DNA of 64,000 nt from Chaenocephalus aceratus (lineage: Eukaryota > Chordata > Actinopteri > Perciformes > Channichthyidae). Below the pieces are notes generated by a model, which saw only the letters and a list, made by a program, of their open reading frames with translations, was not told where the DNA came from and searched no databases. The position numbers and the translations under genes are program-made. This document shows, piece after piece, positions 12,300 through 22,008 of this stretch; positions within the stretch are counted from its first letter, which is position 1; each line of letters opens with the position of its first letter. The DNA lies in the NCBI GenBank assembly GCA_023974075.1, contig CM043785.1, forward strand, positions 22,819,169-22,883,168. The letters run 5' to 3'.

Positions 12300-12563
12300 G
12301 ATTATAGCATGAGGGGCTAGAAAGCTAAGGAAAAGAAAAATAAGACACCAGCAATACTTAGCTCAATCAGAGTAGGATTTGTCTCCTCTTTGCCACCCTC
12401 ATGACTCCCGCAGGACTCCAATGTCTTTGTCGGTCTTCGGCTGTCTGACGCTGACGCTGACGCTCAAGAAAGAGCTGCCTAAATGGACACCTGATTGCTG
12501 AGTTCGCACAGCTATGGTGCCACGCCCCTCTAATTAGTTAACTCTCAACAGCTGATGGGCGAT

Positions 12564-13351
12564 AGCTGACAGGGCGTGCCTATTTAAATGCAGCCGAGAT
12601 AGATACTGAGACCTGTGACAGTTTCACGTGATCAGATCTGAGATTTAAATTCTCTCAAAAGCGCCCTTTTTAGGTACAGTAAATACAGAAGAGTTATACA
12701 GAGTAGAATAACTGAAATAGAGAAGTCTAGTTAAACAAGATTACTTACAGTGGATGCCGTGTCAACAGGTCTTGTCTGCACAGGGTCGAAGTGCACACTG
12801 AGTTATTGCGTTTTGAAACGGCTATTTAAATGCTTTTTAGCTGAGAGATGCCTGCTTCAAGCTGTTGTTCTCTTCACGCAATTAGCTGACAGGGCGTGCC
12901 TATTTAAATGCAGCCGAGATAGATACTGAGACCTGTGACAGTTTCACGTGATCAGATCTGAGATTTAAATTCTCTCAAAAGCGCCCTTTTTAGGTACAGT
13001 AAATACAGAAGAGTTATACAGAGTAGAATAACTGAAATAGAGAAGTCTAGTTAAACAAGATTACTTACAGTGGATGCCGTGTCAACAGGTCTTGTCTGCA
13101 CAGGGTCGAAGTGCACACTGAGTTATTGCGTTTTGAAACGGCTATTTAAATGCTTTTTAGCTGAGAGATGCCTGCTTCAAGCTGTTGTTCTCTTCACGCA
13201 ATTAGCTGACAGGGCGTGCCTATTTAAATGCAGCCGAGATAGATACTGAGACCTGTGACAGTTTCACGTGATCAGATCTGAGATTTAAATTCTCTCAAAA
13301 GCGCCCTTTTTAGGTACAGTAAATACAGAAGAGTTATACAGAGTAGAATAA
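12564..13351 (-). repeat. Tandem 320-bp monomers at the 5' end of the second LINE
   Basis: TAGCTGACAGGGCGTGCC recurs at 12564, 12884 and 13204, an exact 320-base period. That gives two full units and a third of about 148 bp. The units are nearly identical by eye and lie directly upstream of the coding region in transcription sense. The arrangement resembles the promoter monomers of rodent L1 elements; promoter function is inferred. Confidence 0.85.
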
Positions 13352-14216
13352 CTGTTTCAGTGCTAGTCTAGTCTGAAACCAGACTGGAAGGTTTCATAGA
13401 GCTCATGAGTGTGGAGATCGTTCGTGAAGCTGAAGGGCATCACATTTTTAGCTAAAAAAGGCAGGTTTGAGATGGGGCGGTAGTTTGAGAGTACCTCAGG
13501 TTCCAGGTTGTGCTTCTTCAGGACAGGTCTGATGGCTGCCAGTTTGACGGAGGGGGGGACCTCACCACTCAACAGGGATTTGCTTATTATGATGGTGGCA
13601 GTTGGAATAATGGATGGAGAGCAGGCTTTCAGTAGAGAGGTGGGGATAGGATCAAGGGCGCAGCTAGATGAGGTCATTGCTGAGATGATTTTTGAATGCT
13701 CAGCTTTGGTGACCTCTGTGAAGCAGTTAAGGGTTGGTGCATTTGATGGAGCAAGTACAGGTTGTTGGGGAAAGACAGGTTGGTTTGAGGAGGCTTTGGC
13801 GATGTTAGGCCTGATGTTTTTATTTTTTGTTTTAAAAAGTTATATAAAGTGGTTGCAGTCATCAGTTGTAGGAGTGGTTGATGAGGGATCACTAGGCTTG
13901 AGCAACCAATGTATTGTGGAGAATAGGTGCTTGGGTTTGTTATGATTTGTCTCAATCAAATTGGAGTAGTAGGCTGACCTGGTTGCTCTCAATGCAGAGG
14001 AATAGGCCTTCTGGTGATCTCTAAAAGAGAGCAGGTGGACACGCTCTGAGCTGGTCAGTGTACCATGGGGCAGAGCGATGGAAAAACACCACTCGGATTA
14101 TTTCAGGTGCCAGCCTGTCTAGTAGGCACTCATGCAGGGTGTTATTATACCGGTGCACATATTCTTCAAGTGAGAGTGCAGCATGGGGCCTGGATAGGGC
14201 AGAGGGGAGGGCAGAC
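13352..14216 (-). pseudogene. Middle RT segment of the split L2-type LINE
   Basis: The minus strand shows [29 protein letters not shown] and SNLPFLAK, the RT fingers of an L2-type LINE, in a 104-residue frame (13677-13363). Upstream residues continue in another frame (13955-13674), so the copy is frame-broken. It is interrupted at 13352 by the second LINE and at 14216 by the LTR element. Confidence 0.7.
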
Positions 14217-14646
14217 TGTCACGATCTTAGTTTTATGTCACGGTTTTAGTTTGTTCTGTCTTGTCATGGTTTTATTTTGCAATTCTGTTCTCCCTGTGTC
14301 TTGTCTTCCTTCCTGTCGTTAGTTTCCCTGGTGTGTCTGATGGTGTTCACCTGTTGCCCTTGTGTTTCTCCTTCCCTGCCCGGCTGTTTCTCTTCTCGTG
14401 ATTACCCCTCCCTGTATTTAGTCTTGTCTCTTCCTGTGTTCGGTGTTGGTTCATTGTTTGTCTTTCATGTCTCCCTTCATGTTGGTCACAGTCACCTTTT
14501 GTATGGATGCTACCTCGTGCTACAGTACCTGTTCATGGATTCATGTTTTTTCAGCTTTTGTAAATAAAGCTTGCCTTTTGTTTCATTTTGAAACCCGCTT
14601 CCCTCCTCAATTTGCATTTGGGTCCTATTTTTCCCCAACCTTGACA
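14217..14646 (+). repeat. 5' LTR (430 bp)
   Basis: A TATA-like TATTTA sits at 14415-14420, the predicted transcript start is near 14445, and AATAAA is at 14563-14568. These mark U3, R and U5 in the expected order. The copy is nearly identical to 17035-17464, indicating recent insertion. Confidence 0.9.
14415..14455 (+). promoter_or_regulatory. Predicted LTR promoter and transcript start
   Basis: TATTTA at 14415-14420 lies 30 bases before GTTGGTTCATT (14445-14455). The latter is the only LTR segment I found that pairs with the primer site. The spacing fits an RNA polymerase II start, so the RNA would begin with the priming sequence. Confidence 0.5.
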
Positions 14647-14647
14647 G

Positions 14648-14658
14648 AATGAATCAAC
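14648..14658 (+). other. Putative self-priming primer binding site
   Basis: AATGAATCAAC starts one base after the LTR. Its complement GTTGATTCATT matches the LTR segment GTTGGTTCATT (14445-14455) in 10 of 11 positions, and the remaining pair is a G-U wobble in RNA. It does not resemble a tRNA primer site known to me. Priming by the transcript's own 5' end is the Tf1/sushi mechanism. Confidence 0.5.
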
Positions 14659-16484
14659 CACGTATGGACCCAGCAGATGATCCATTTGAAGTGGAGTTGT
14701 ATTCATTTACCTACTTGCTGGCTTGCAGCTATGGTAAATGGCGGGGAGCAACCAGTGTGGAGCAAAAGAGGGCTGCCCTGGCAGAGGCGTACCAGAGGGC
14801 AACAGAGAAACCAGGGTTAGTGAAGTTCTTACCTGGCTGGATTATGGACTTCCTCCAGACATGCGTTTCCCGGCCTGCTAGCCCCCTGCCTGCCACAGTT
14901 CCCAACATAGCTTCTTTCGAGAACGCTTTTGATGGGTCTCGTCTGGCTTCTGGAGGTCCACGGAGCCTCCAAAAGGCTCCTAAGAGAAGGAGACCCAAGT
15001 CTAGGCTACCAGCCCGAGCCCCAGCAGCCATGGTTCCGGCTCCAGTACCGGCCCACACAGCCATGGTTCCGTGCTCCAGTGCCGGCCCACACAGTCATGG
15101 TGCCTGCTCCAGTACCGGCCCACAAAGCCATGGATCCGTGCACCAGTACCGGCCCACACAGCCATGCATCTGTGCTCCATTACCTGGCTCACACAGCCAT
15201 GGTCCAGGCTTCTGTTCCGTGCCCAACAGCCATGGTTCCGGCTCCAGAACCGGCCCCAGCAGCCATGGTTCTGCTTCAGTACCGGCCCCAGTAGCCTTGG
15301 TCCAGACTCCAGTTTCGGCTCCAGTACTGGCTCTCCGGCCGACGCCAGCTCCCCGTGTCCTGTCGGCGTACCGGCAGACTCCAGCCCCTCGTCTCCTGTT
15401 GGCTCACCGGCCGACGCCAGCTCACCATGTCCTGTCAGCATACCGGCCGACTCCAGCCCCTCGTCTCCTGTTGGCTCTCCGGCCGACGCCGGCTCCCCGT
15501 GTCCTGTCGGCGTACCGGCCGACGCCAGCTCCCCGTGTCCTGTCGGTGTTCCGGCCGACTCCAGCCCCCCGTGTTCTGTCGGCAAACCGACTGTCTCAAG
15601 TCTCCTCTCAAGTCCTCTCTCGAGTCCCTTCTCGAGTCTCTTCTCGAGTCCCCTCTCAAGTCCCCTCTCGAGTCTCTTCTCGAGTCCCCTCTCGAGTCTC
15701 CTCTCGAGTCCCCTCTCAAGTTCCTTCTCAGGTCCCCTCTCTAGTCTCCCCTCGAGTTCCCTCTCAAGTTCCCTCTCAAGTCCCCTTTCAAGTCACCTCT
15801 CGAGTTCCCTCTCAAGTCCCTACCCAATGTCCTGGTCCGTTGGAGGTTCCGCTGGGGTCCTGCCAACTCCATGTCCTGTCCCGTTGGGGGTCCCGCCGAC
15901 TACTCTTCTGCCGGGGGTCCTGCCAACCCTGTGTCCTGTGCCGTTGGGGGTCCCGCCGACTACTCTTCTGCCGGGGGTCCTGCCAACCCTATGTCCTGTG
16001 CCATTGGAGGTCCCGCCGACTACTCTTCTGCCTCGGGTCCTGCCAACCCTATGTCCTGTGCCGTTGGAGGTTCAGCTGGAGGTCCTGCCAACTCCATGTC
16101 CTGTCCCGTTGGGGGTCCCGCCGACTACTCTTCTGCCGGGGGTCCTGCCAACTCCATGTCCTGTCCCGTTGGGGGTCCCGCCGACTACTCTTCTGCCGGG
16201 GGTCCTGCCAACCCTATGTCCTGTGCCGTTGGAGGCCCCGCCGACTAGTCTTCTGCCAGGGGTCCTGCCAACCCTATGTCCTGTGCTGCTGGGGGTCCCG
16301 CCGACAACTCTTCTGCCGGGGGTCCTGCCAACCATATGTCCTGTGCCGTTGGAGGTCCCGCCGACTACTCTTCTGCCGGAGGTCTTGCCAACCCTATGTC
16401 CGGTGCCGTTGGAGGTCCAGCCGACACCTGTTTCGTCGGAGGTCCTGCCAACTCCATGTCCTGTGTCGTTGGGGGTTCCGCTGA
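14649..16484 (+). CDS. Gag-position ORF with helical N-terminus and repetitive Pro/Ser/Arg tail
   Basis: The 611-residue frame begins two bases after the LTR, inside the primer site. The first 100 residues are non-repetitive (DPADDPFEVELYSFTYLLAC, then VEQKRAALAEAYQRATEKPG) and could be a short Gag-like domain. After residue 115 the protein is entirely tandem repeats, first PAPVPAHTAMVP-like, then PTPAPRVLSAYR-like, then RVPSQVPS-like, then 20-residue units from a 60-bp repeat. The same DNA is open in another frame (15071-16972), so the repeats, not selection on one protein, may explain the openness. I recognise no enzymatic domain. Confidence 0.45.
   Translation: MNQPRMDPADDPFEVELYSFTYLLACSYGKWRGATSVEQKRAALAEAYQRATEKPGLVKFLPGWIMDFLQTCVSRPASPLPATVPNIASFENAFDGSRLASGGPRSLQKAPKRRRPKSRLPARAPAAMVPAPVPAHTAMVPCSSAGPHSHGACSSTGPQSHGSVHQYRPTQPCICAPLPGSHSHGPGFCSVPNSHGSGSRTGPSSHGSASVPAPVALVQTPVSAPVLALRPTPAPRVLSAYRQTPAPRLLLAHRPTPAHHVLSAYRPTPAPRLLLALRPTPAPRVLSAYRPTPAPRVLSVFRPTPAPRVLSANRLSQVSSQVLSRVPSRVSSRVPSQVPSRVSSRVPSRVSSRVPSQVPSQVPSLVSPRVPSQVPSQVPFQVTSRVPSQVPTQCPGPLEVPLGSCQLHVLSRWGSRRLLFCRGSCQPCVLCRWGSRRLLFCRGSCQPYVLCHWRSRRLLFCLGSCQPYVLCRWRFSWRSCQLHVLSRWGSRRLLFCRGSCQLHVLSRWGSRRLLFCRGSCQPYVLCRWRPRRLVFCQGSCQPYVLCCWGSRRQLFCRGSCQPYVLCRWRSRRLLFCRRSCQPYVRCRWRSSRHLFRRRSCQLHVLCRWGFR
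15592..15830 (+). repeat. 15-bp minisatellite (CTCTCGAGTCCC-like)
   Basis: Short units of the type TCTCGAGTCCCCTCTCAAG repeat about sixteen times with small changes. The period is a multiple of three, which keeps several reading frames open. Confidence 0.8.
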
Positions 16485-16545
16485 GAGTCCTGCCAACCCC
16501 ATGTCCTGTTCCGTTGGAGGTCCTGCCGTCACCTGACTCGCCGGG
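15870..16545 (+). repeat. 60-bp tandem repeat in LTR element interior
   Basis: About eleven units carry GGTCCTGCCAACYCYATGTC and CCCGCCGACTACTCTTCTG with a 60-base period, some shortened. The length is divisible by three, so several frames are open through it. Confidence 0.85.
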
Positions 16546-17034
16546 GGTCCTGCCAACTCCTTGTCCTCTTCCGTGGGGGATCCTGACGACACCAGCCCTT
16601 GCTCCATCCGGGGTCCCATTGACACCAGCCCATGTCATGTCCAGGATCCGTGTACGCCTGTCCCACCGGCTCCGGTTCCTGTCCGGCCGACACCGGGTCC
16701 TGCCCGGCCTCCAGAGCTGTCCCGTCAGCGCCTACCTGCCCGTCCTCCAGAGTTGTCCCGTGGCTGCCTTCTTGCCCATCCTTGTGCCCGGCCCCCTGAG
16801 TTCCCCAGCCGCGGCCTTTGTCCTTGTGCCCGGACCCCTGAGTACCCCAGCCACGGTCTTCGCCCTCGAGCCCGGCCCCCTGAGTGCCACGGTCTTCGCC
16901 CTCGAGCCCCCTGACTTTCCCTGCCGCGGCCCTCGTCCTCGTGCCCGGCCCCCTGGCTCTTCCAGCCGCTAGAGGTTTTGGACTCTTTGTGTTTTGTAGG
17001 GACGTCTGGAATCCGTCCCTTGAGGGGGGGGTTC

Positions 17035-17464
17035 TGTCACGATCTTAGTTTTATGTCACGGTTTTAGTTTGGTCTGTCTTGTCATGGTTTTATTTTGCAA
17101 TTCTGTTCTCCCTGTGTCTTGTCTTCCTTCCTGTCTTTAGTTTCCCTGGTGTGTCTGATTGTGTTCATCTGTTGCCCTTGTGTTTCTCCTTCCCTGCCCG
17201 GCTGTTTCTTGTCTCATGATTACCCCTCCCTGTATTTAGTCTTTTCTCTTCCTGTGTTCGGTGTTGGTTCATTGTTTGTCTTTCATGTCTCCCTTCATGT
17301 TGGTCACAGTCACCTTTTGTTTGGATGCTACCTCATGCTACAGTACCTGTTCATGGATTCATGTTTTTTCAGCTTTTGTAAATAAAGCTCGCCTTTTGTT
17401 TCATTTTGAAACCCGCTTCCCTCCTCAATCTGCATTTGGGTCCTATTTTTCCCCAACCTTGACA
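17035..17464 (+). repeat. 3' LTR (430 bp)
   Basis: Same ends and length as the 5' LTR, followed directly by the target duplication CAGAC. The internal AATAAA and GTTGGTTCATT are conserved. Confidence 0.9.
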
Positions 17465-18543
17465 CAGACGTTAGCTGACTATGGTCTATATCCTTGGTCT
17501 TACGGAATGTTATGGTACGTTTTTTGCCAGGATCCAAGGGGTGAGACAGACATGATATCTAGCAGCACCATCCGGTGGTCAGACATGCCAAGCTCAAGAG
17601 TGTGGGTTTTGGTAACCGTGACATCACCAGTGATGACAAGATTAAGGGTGTGGCCATGTTTATCAGTAGGCTGAGTCTGAGATTATGGTTTTATTTGCCT
17701 TTGGTGGTCTATAGACAGAGACGATTAGTAGGGGTTCTGGAGCTAGGCATTTAGCAGCTAGACACTCAGATGATGGCAGATCAGGAACCTGGATTTGAGC
17801 CATGCCAAAGGTTTCCCGATAAATAGGCGCTAGCCCCCCACCACACCCAGAGTTGCGTGCTTTCTCAAAGTATTTATATCCTGGAGGTGTAGCCTCATTT
17901 AAGGAGAGATAGTCACCATTGTGATGCCACAAGACATACAAAGTCAATGTTATTATCTCCAACAAATTCATTTAAAACAAGTGATTTGTTTGTGAGAGAC
18001 TGTATGTTTAGGGAGGCAAGTTTGACAGGCTTCAGCTGTTGGGAGGGGAGTCTGTCTTTTTTGAGGAAGCAGAGATTTCTATTAGTGGTATGAGCAACAT
18101 CACTCTGATGACGCAGTTGAGACACGCCGGCGCGTCCTGCAGTACACAGTGAAGGAATGGCGCTCCCAGAGTAAACAAACCGGCGTCCGGAACCTCTGTG
18201 GATATAGCGTGGGCGTTGGACAGGGCCATGGACTTTATTGTCATACGAATATCCTGAAGGTGGTGGTAGTATATTCCGTTTTTGATGCCGTGGCCAGTAG
18301 AGCACCGAAGGCTAGCAGGTTGTTGGTGACTGAGCTAGCTAGGTGGCTTGCAGCACACCGATAGGCAGCGGTCCCGGCGAGCGAGGGCATGTCGCACCAG
18401 GACAGCAAGACAGCAGGGCTAGGCTGTCTGGCTGTCACCAAAGATGCAGGCACTGGTGCTTTAGCCAAAGCAGAAGGAAACCAGCGATGTCACCGGAGTT
18501 GTAGCAGGACGCCAAAGGACGAGTGGAGTTAGCAGTAGGTGGC
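17465..18543 (-). pseudogene. Endonuclease region of the split L2-type LINE
   Basis: On the minus strand, LKPVKLASLNIQSLTNKS begins the endonuclease (frame 18305-17913). It continues in a second frame (17971-17663) with EATPPGYKYFEKARNSG, CGGGLAPIYRE and LLIVSVYRPPKANK. A frame change near 17940 separates them, and the usual TETW box is degraded. The piece ends at the Harbinger-like MITE, which may have inserted close to the LINE's 5' end. Confidence 0.7.
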
Positions 18544-18546
18544 TAA

Positions 18547-19083
18547 CGGCCCGTCCACACAGCAGCGTTAAAAAAATCTTCCAGGTTTTCCAGTATTTTC
18601 AGGATTCAAAAGTTGAGCAATGTTCAACTTTTGAAGCTGAGGTGGAAGCGTCAGCCAATCAAATCCCGTTTATGCAAATCTGACAGTACAAGTGCTAGCC
18701 AATCAAACCGCGTGCAAGCTGGGAGAGCCAGACCGCAGTTCATTTTCTATATTCCTGAAAATGGAGGAGAAATTAGTAATTGCGGTAGCAAATCACCCGG
18801 TTCTTTATGACCAGTCGCTAATAACGTAACGGGATACAAACCGGAGGAACCAGGCATGGAGGGAGGTGGCAGAGACAGTTGGTGAAACTGGTAGGTTTTC
18901 GCCTGTTTGGGGATTTTATATTCAGTTTACTTCGTTTTAACATTGCTATTGCTTTGTATGTCGGGGGGGGGAGATTCATGTGATTGGTTGTTGGTCGCAA
19001 ACTTGCTCGCAAAAAATCCCAAAGCTTTCAGACACGCCCACCTCCAAGATTTTCAAGATTTTTGTAACGCTGCTGTCGGGCCG
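18547..19083. mobile_element. PIF/Harbinger-like MITE (537 bp)
   Basis: The left end CGGCCCGTCCACACAGCAGC and the inverted right end (CGGCCCGACAGCAGCGTTAC read on the minus strand) form imperfect terminal repeats followed by runs of AAAAATCTT. The flanking trinucleotide is TAA on both sides (18544-18546 and 19084-19086), the duplication expected for PIF/Harbinger. No transposase frame is present. Confidence 0.7.
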
Positions 19084-19353
19084 TAACTGCAGCAGTGGAG
19101 GTATTGGATATACAATTGGTCTCTTAATACAAACTGGCAGACTGGTAGGCTAATATAAAATCAGCTTCAAAACTCAAAGACAGACTGACATAGATAGAAA
19201 ACTGTTTTAGGTAAAAAAACAGCAGTTTGAGCTGGTTTACAGACGTAGAAGCGGCGAACAAGCAGCGCCAGCGTCCTCTCCTCCATGTCTTAATGATTAA
19301 AGAAGTATTATCCCATGCATGAAGTGATGCCTTGTCATGCATGAGATCATGTC
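19084..19353. other. No gene seen
   Basis: Short spacer between the MITE and the left symmetry arm. Nothing recognisable. Confidence 0.5.
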
Positions 19354-19700
19354 AGGGCAGGTTTCTTTTGTGATTTACTAAATATAAAATTGGAAGAGAA
19401 AAACATGTTATGCAGTAAGGTACTAATGAAAAAGCTGTTGATGAAGTTCTAATACAGGCACCGTTTTTGGATAGTTTTTATATTTCTATGCTTTGAGCTC
19501 TACAAATGTGTCACAGAACCCAGTAAAATACATTGTACTAATAATCCTTTGTGAGGGTATAAGTCGGCCTATTTGCCAATACAGGTAAAGACTGTTGGTT
19601 TTGTAAAATGATCATGACCTGATATGAGAGGCCGTCTAGCTCACAACTCATACTTGTTCTTACAAACAATATCAGAATCTCACACACACCATTAAACTCT
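19354..19700. repeat. Outer arm, left copy (inverted copy at 43725-44042)
   Basis: The sequence from CAGGTTTCTTTTGTGATTTA through AGTCGGCCTATTTGCCAATA recurs in inverse orientation at 43725-44042, nearly identical by eye with small indels. It is the outermost matched segment of the large mirror structure. Confidence 0.85.
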
Positions 19701-19849
19701 TTCATACATATTCCAAACTGTACTTTCTTAGAAACACTATTCCCACTTACAGACAAAATCATACAATATAGTACTCTAGTAGTGTATGCAAGATAGAAAA
19801 CGTTGTGTGTGAGAGAGGAGTTGTAGTATGTATGAGGGTATAGTAATAG

Positions 19850-19953
<104 letters not shown>

Positions 19954-20159
19954 GAATGATAGTGTATGTGAAAGACAATGCTTGTGTTTTTGAGAGCTTA
20001 TGACATTGGACATTGTCTGGTTGTGAGAGAGTATTTATAAGGACGTCAGGTTGATCCAACAGGAAGCCAGTTTAAATTCATTCCTTAACTGGTTTACAGC
20101 CTTGAAAACAAAGCCTGAAGCTGCTCAGAGCACTGCTAGCTACATTTGAGCTGCAATAA

Positions 20160-20739
20160 GAACTTTTGGTAACACTTTATATTAAGGTACACAAATTCAC
20201 CATCAACTTGTAGTGTAGTTGTTAAGTAACATGCATATTAGCAGTATATTGGCTCTTTATTAGACATTATAAAACACTTATTAATGCCTTATTCTACATG
20301 ACCATATTCTGCAATTAATAGACCATTAGTCAAGAGTTTTTCCTCAATAACCCTCTAATTGGTGCTTATTTATTGCAAGTAAGGAAGTTGTTGTTCATAA
20401 GTTTTGGTCTTAATATGCTCCGCTCAATATGGGCCTAATAAGGCAGTAATACCACAAGAATAGTAATTCTCCCATAATAATACTTAAATATGATCTATTC
20501 TTATGTAACAAGACATAAAACTATAAGTGTTCATTTAGTCTAAATAACTCAAAATGAGGTATTTCTATCTAATAATATGTTCCCTATTTTAAAGTGAAGT
20601 CTTGTTCATAACCAATAAGCTAGTAGTTTGACTCTAATTAGGTATTTCCATCTAAGAATATGTTCCCTATTTTAAAGTGAAGTCTTGTTCATAACCAATA
20701 AGCTAGTAATTTGACTCTAATTGACCTGAACAGGTTCCC
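20160..20739. repeat. Repeat DNA with an 83-bp tandem duplication
   Basis: The motif GGTAACACTTTATATTAAGG near 20168 is typical of a widespread fish repeat end. An 83-bp unit starting AGGTATTTC is present twice in tandem (20557-20639 and 20640-20721). No coding potential seen. Confidence 0.65.
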
Positions 20740-21020
20740 TATTCTAACACATGCACATGCAACACACACCCTCCCGAGCTTGAATGACACACAGAGACCA
20801 ATCGAGGGCATTAGTATGATCTGTATGAAAGTGGCCATGTGGGCAGGCCACATCATGGAGACAGCCAGTCACCCTCTGTGAGGCAGAGTCAGACCCACAT
20901 TTGCGCAGTGTTGCGTTCACAATACATACATAAAAAAAAAAATGCTCAGGCCAGCAGGCCACTAAACAGGCCAGGCCATTGGGAAACCTCCCGGTCCTCC
21001 CAATGGCCAGTCCGGGCTTG
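20740..21020 (-). mobile_element. hAT-type element remnant, uninterrupted copy
   Basis: On the minus strand this begins CAAGCCCGGACTGGCCATTG and matches the two ends of the hAT element at 49134-53515. Here the segment TTTCATACAGATCATACTAA is continuous. In the other copy a 3.2 kb element is inserted at that point, so this copy serves as the empty site. Confidence 0.75.
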
Positions 21021-21210
21021 TCTCCAAATGTCATCAAATAAACGCAATACATGTTACTAATCCTTACAGTGTAAGTGTAAGGCTTACACTTACAGGCATT
21101 GCTTTCTGATGGACTTGACCCTTTACTCTTCAGGTTGCATATGGAAAAATAATAGCAGTCTACTACCATGCTTGGGCGGTGCCCGTCAAACAAAAAACGT
21201 AGAGCAAATC

Positions 21211-22008
21211 CAACCTGATCTCACCAGAATGCGTGACTCCACCACGACTCCTTAACACCGCATTGCGTGGTGGAGTCACGAACTTTGTTACATTTACGTG
21301 TCGGCACCACGCAAACAACCCCAATGTAAAGTGAATGAGGCTCCTTTGTCGTGGTGCACACACGCATTTCTACAACGTCCCGCAGTGAGCTTTTATTCTA
21401 TAAAACGTTTTTTAAATCTACTTTATAGCTTGTAGTAACTCACGGGAGGCTTCTTTTATTTTATTTGTATTCATAATTATTTTTATTTTTCGTCAGAATG
21501 TAAAAATTACATTAGTTACGAATTTGTGTTCTCAAAAAACAGTGCATTGTGTGTAATGCAACTGTGATTTTTATTAAATTAGTTTTTAAGGAAGGCCAGA
21601 GCTTCAGCTGTGTCAAATAGATTGTTCCCTTTAGTTAACGTTATTTAAAAGATAATGATCATGTCCCCTGTATTGTATTACGAGCGTCCATTCCCACTGG
21701 ATAACGGAGAATTGTACACCCGGAAGTAAGTATTCTCCTTACTGTCGATTGATTTTACAGTGATATCTGAACTACTCATCGACTCAAACACACCAGATTA
21801 TCCTTGTTAATTACACAACATTGATTGGTTTAAATTGTGTACAATGCTTTTGTATTTTCCCCCTTAGATTCGGAGAAACAAATATTTTTTCTGACTTTTT
21901 GGATGGCAGAAGACACAACACTACCCAGAATCCTCAGCTATCGTTTGGGACTACACCATGTGCTTAGCTTGACAAACCCCGTGATCAGTCCTCAAGCTCT
22001 TTGATTGG
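21211..22008. repeat. Inner arm, left copy (inverted copy at 42436-43234)
   Basis: About 800 bp recur in inverse orientation at 42436-43234. The arm starts with a strong hairpin: CGTGACTCCACCACG (21232-21246) pairs with CGTGGTGGAGTCACG (21266-21280). No open frame with a known domain. It may be a DNA-transposon-like repeat. Confidence 0.8.

Larger units (their letters stand above)
9148..13351 (-). mobile_element. Second L2/CR1-group LINE, near full length, minus strand
   Basis: The element has a 3' tail of repeated TGTAA units (plus-strand TTACATTACATTACATT at about 9147-9165). Its 3' UTR contains the common fish motif GCTGACGCTTTTATCCAAAG. A long endonuclease-RT frame covers 12299-9371 in two overlapping pieces, and a 5' region of 320-bp monomers lies beyond it. 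It is flanked by CTGTTT on both sides, consistent with target-primed insertion into the older LINE. No separate ORF1 was found. Confidence 0.85.
14217..17464 (+). mobile_element. Non-autonomous LTR retrotransposon with repeat-rich internal ORF
   Basis: Two 430-bp LTRs (TGTCACGATC...CCTTGACA) flank 2.4 kb of internal DNA. A perfect 5-bp target duplication, CAGAC, lies at 14212-14216 and 17465-17469. A polypurine tract TGAGGGGGGGTT precedes the 3' LTR. The interior has no protease, RT or integrase, only one long low-complexity frame. The element must have moved with enzymes from a relative. The primer site (14648-14658) suggests Tf1/sushi-type self-priming. Confidence 0.9.
8503..18543 (-). mobile_element. 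Old L2-type LINE, split by two later insertions
   Basis: Three separated minus-strand pieces belong to one non-LTR element: 8503-9147 (3' end), 13352-14216 (middle RT) and 17465-18543 (endonuclease). The RT text stops at ETFQSGFRLD near 13363 and resumes at TALVRVLTDLL just below 9148, which is the next part of an L2-type RT. The gap is filled by another LINE (target copies CTGTTT at 9142-9147 and 13352-13357). The break at 14216/17465 is filled by an LTR element (target copies CAGAC). The host LINE was already present when both arrived. Confidence 0.8.

Noticed and set aside
15071..16972. 633-residue Pro/Ser-rich mucin-like protein
   Set aside because: An alternative frame through the 15- and 60-bp minisatellites of the LTR element; no signal peptide or conserved domain.
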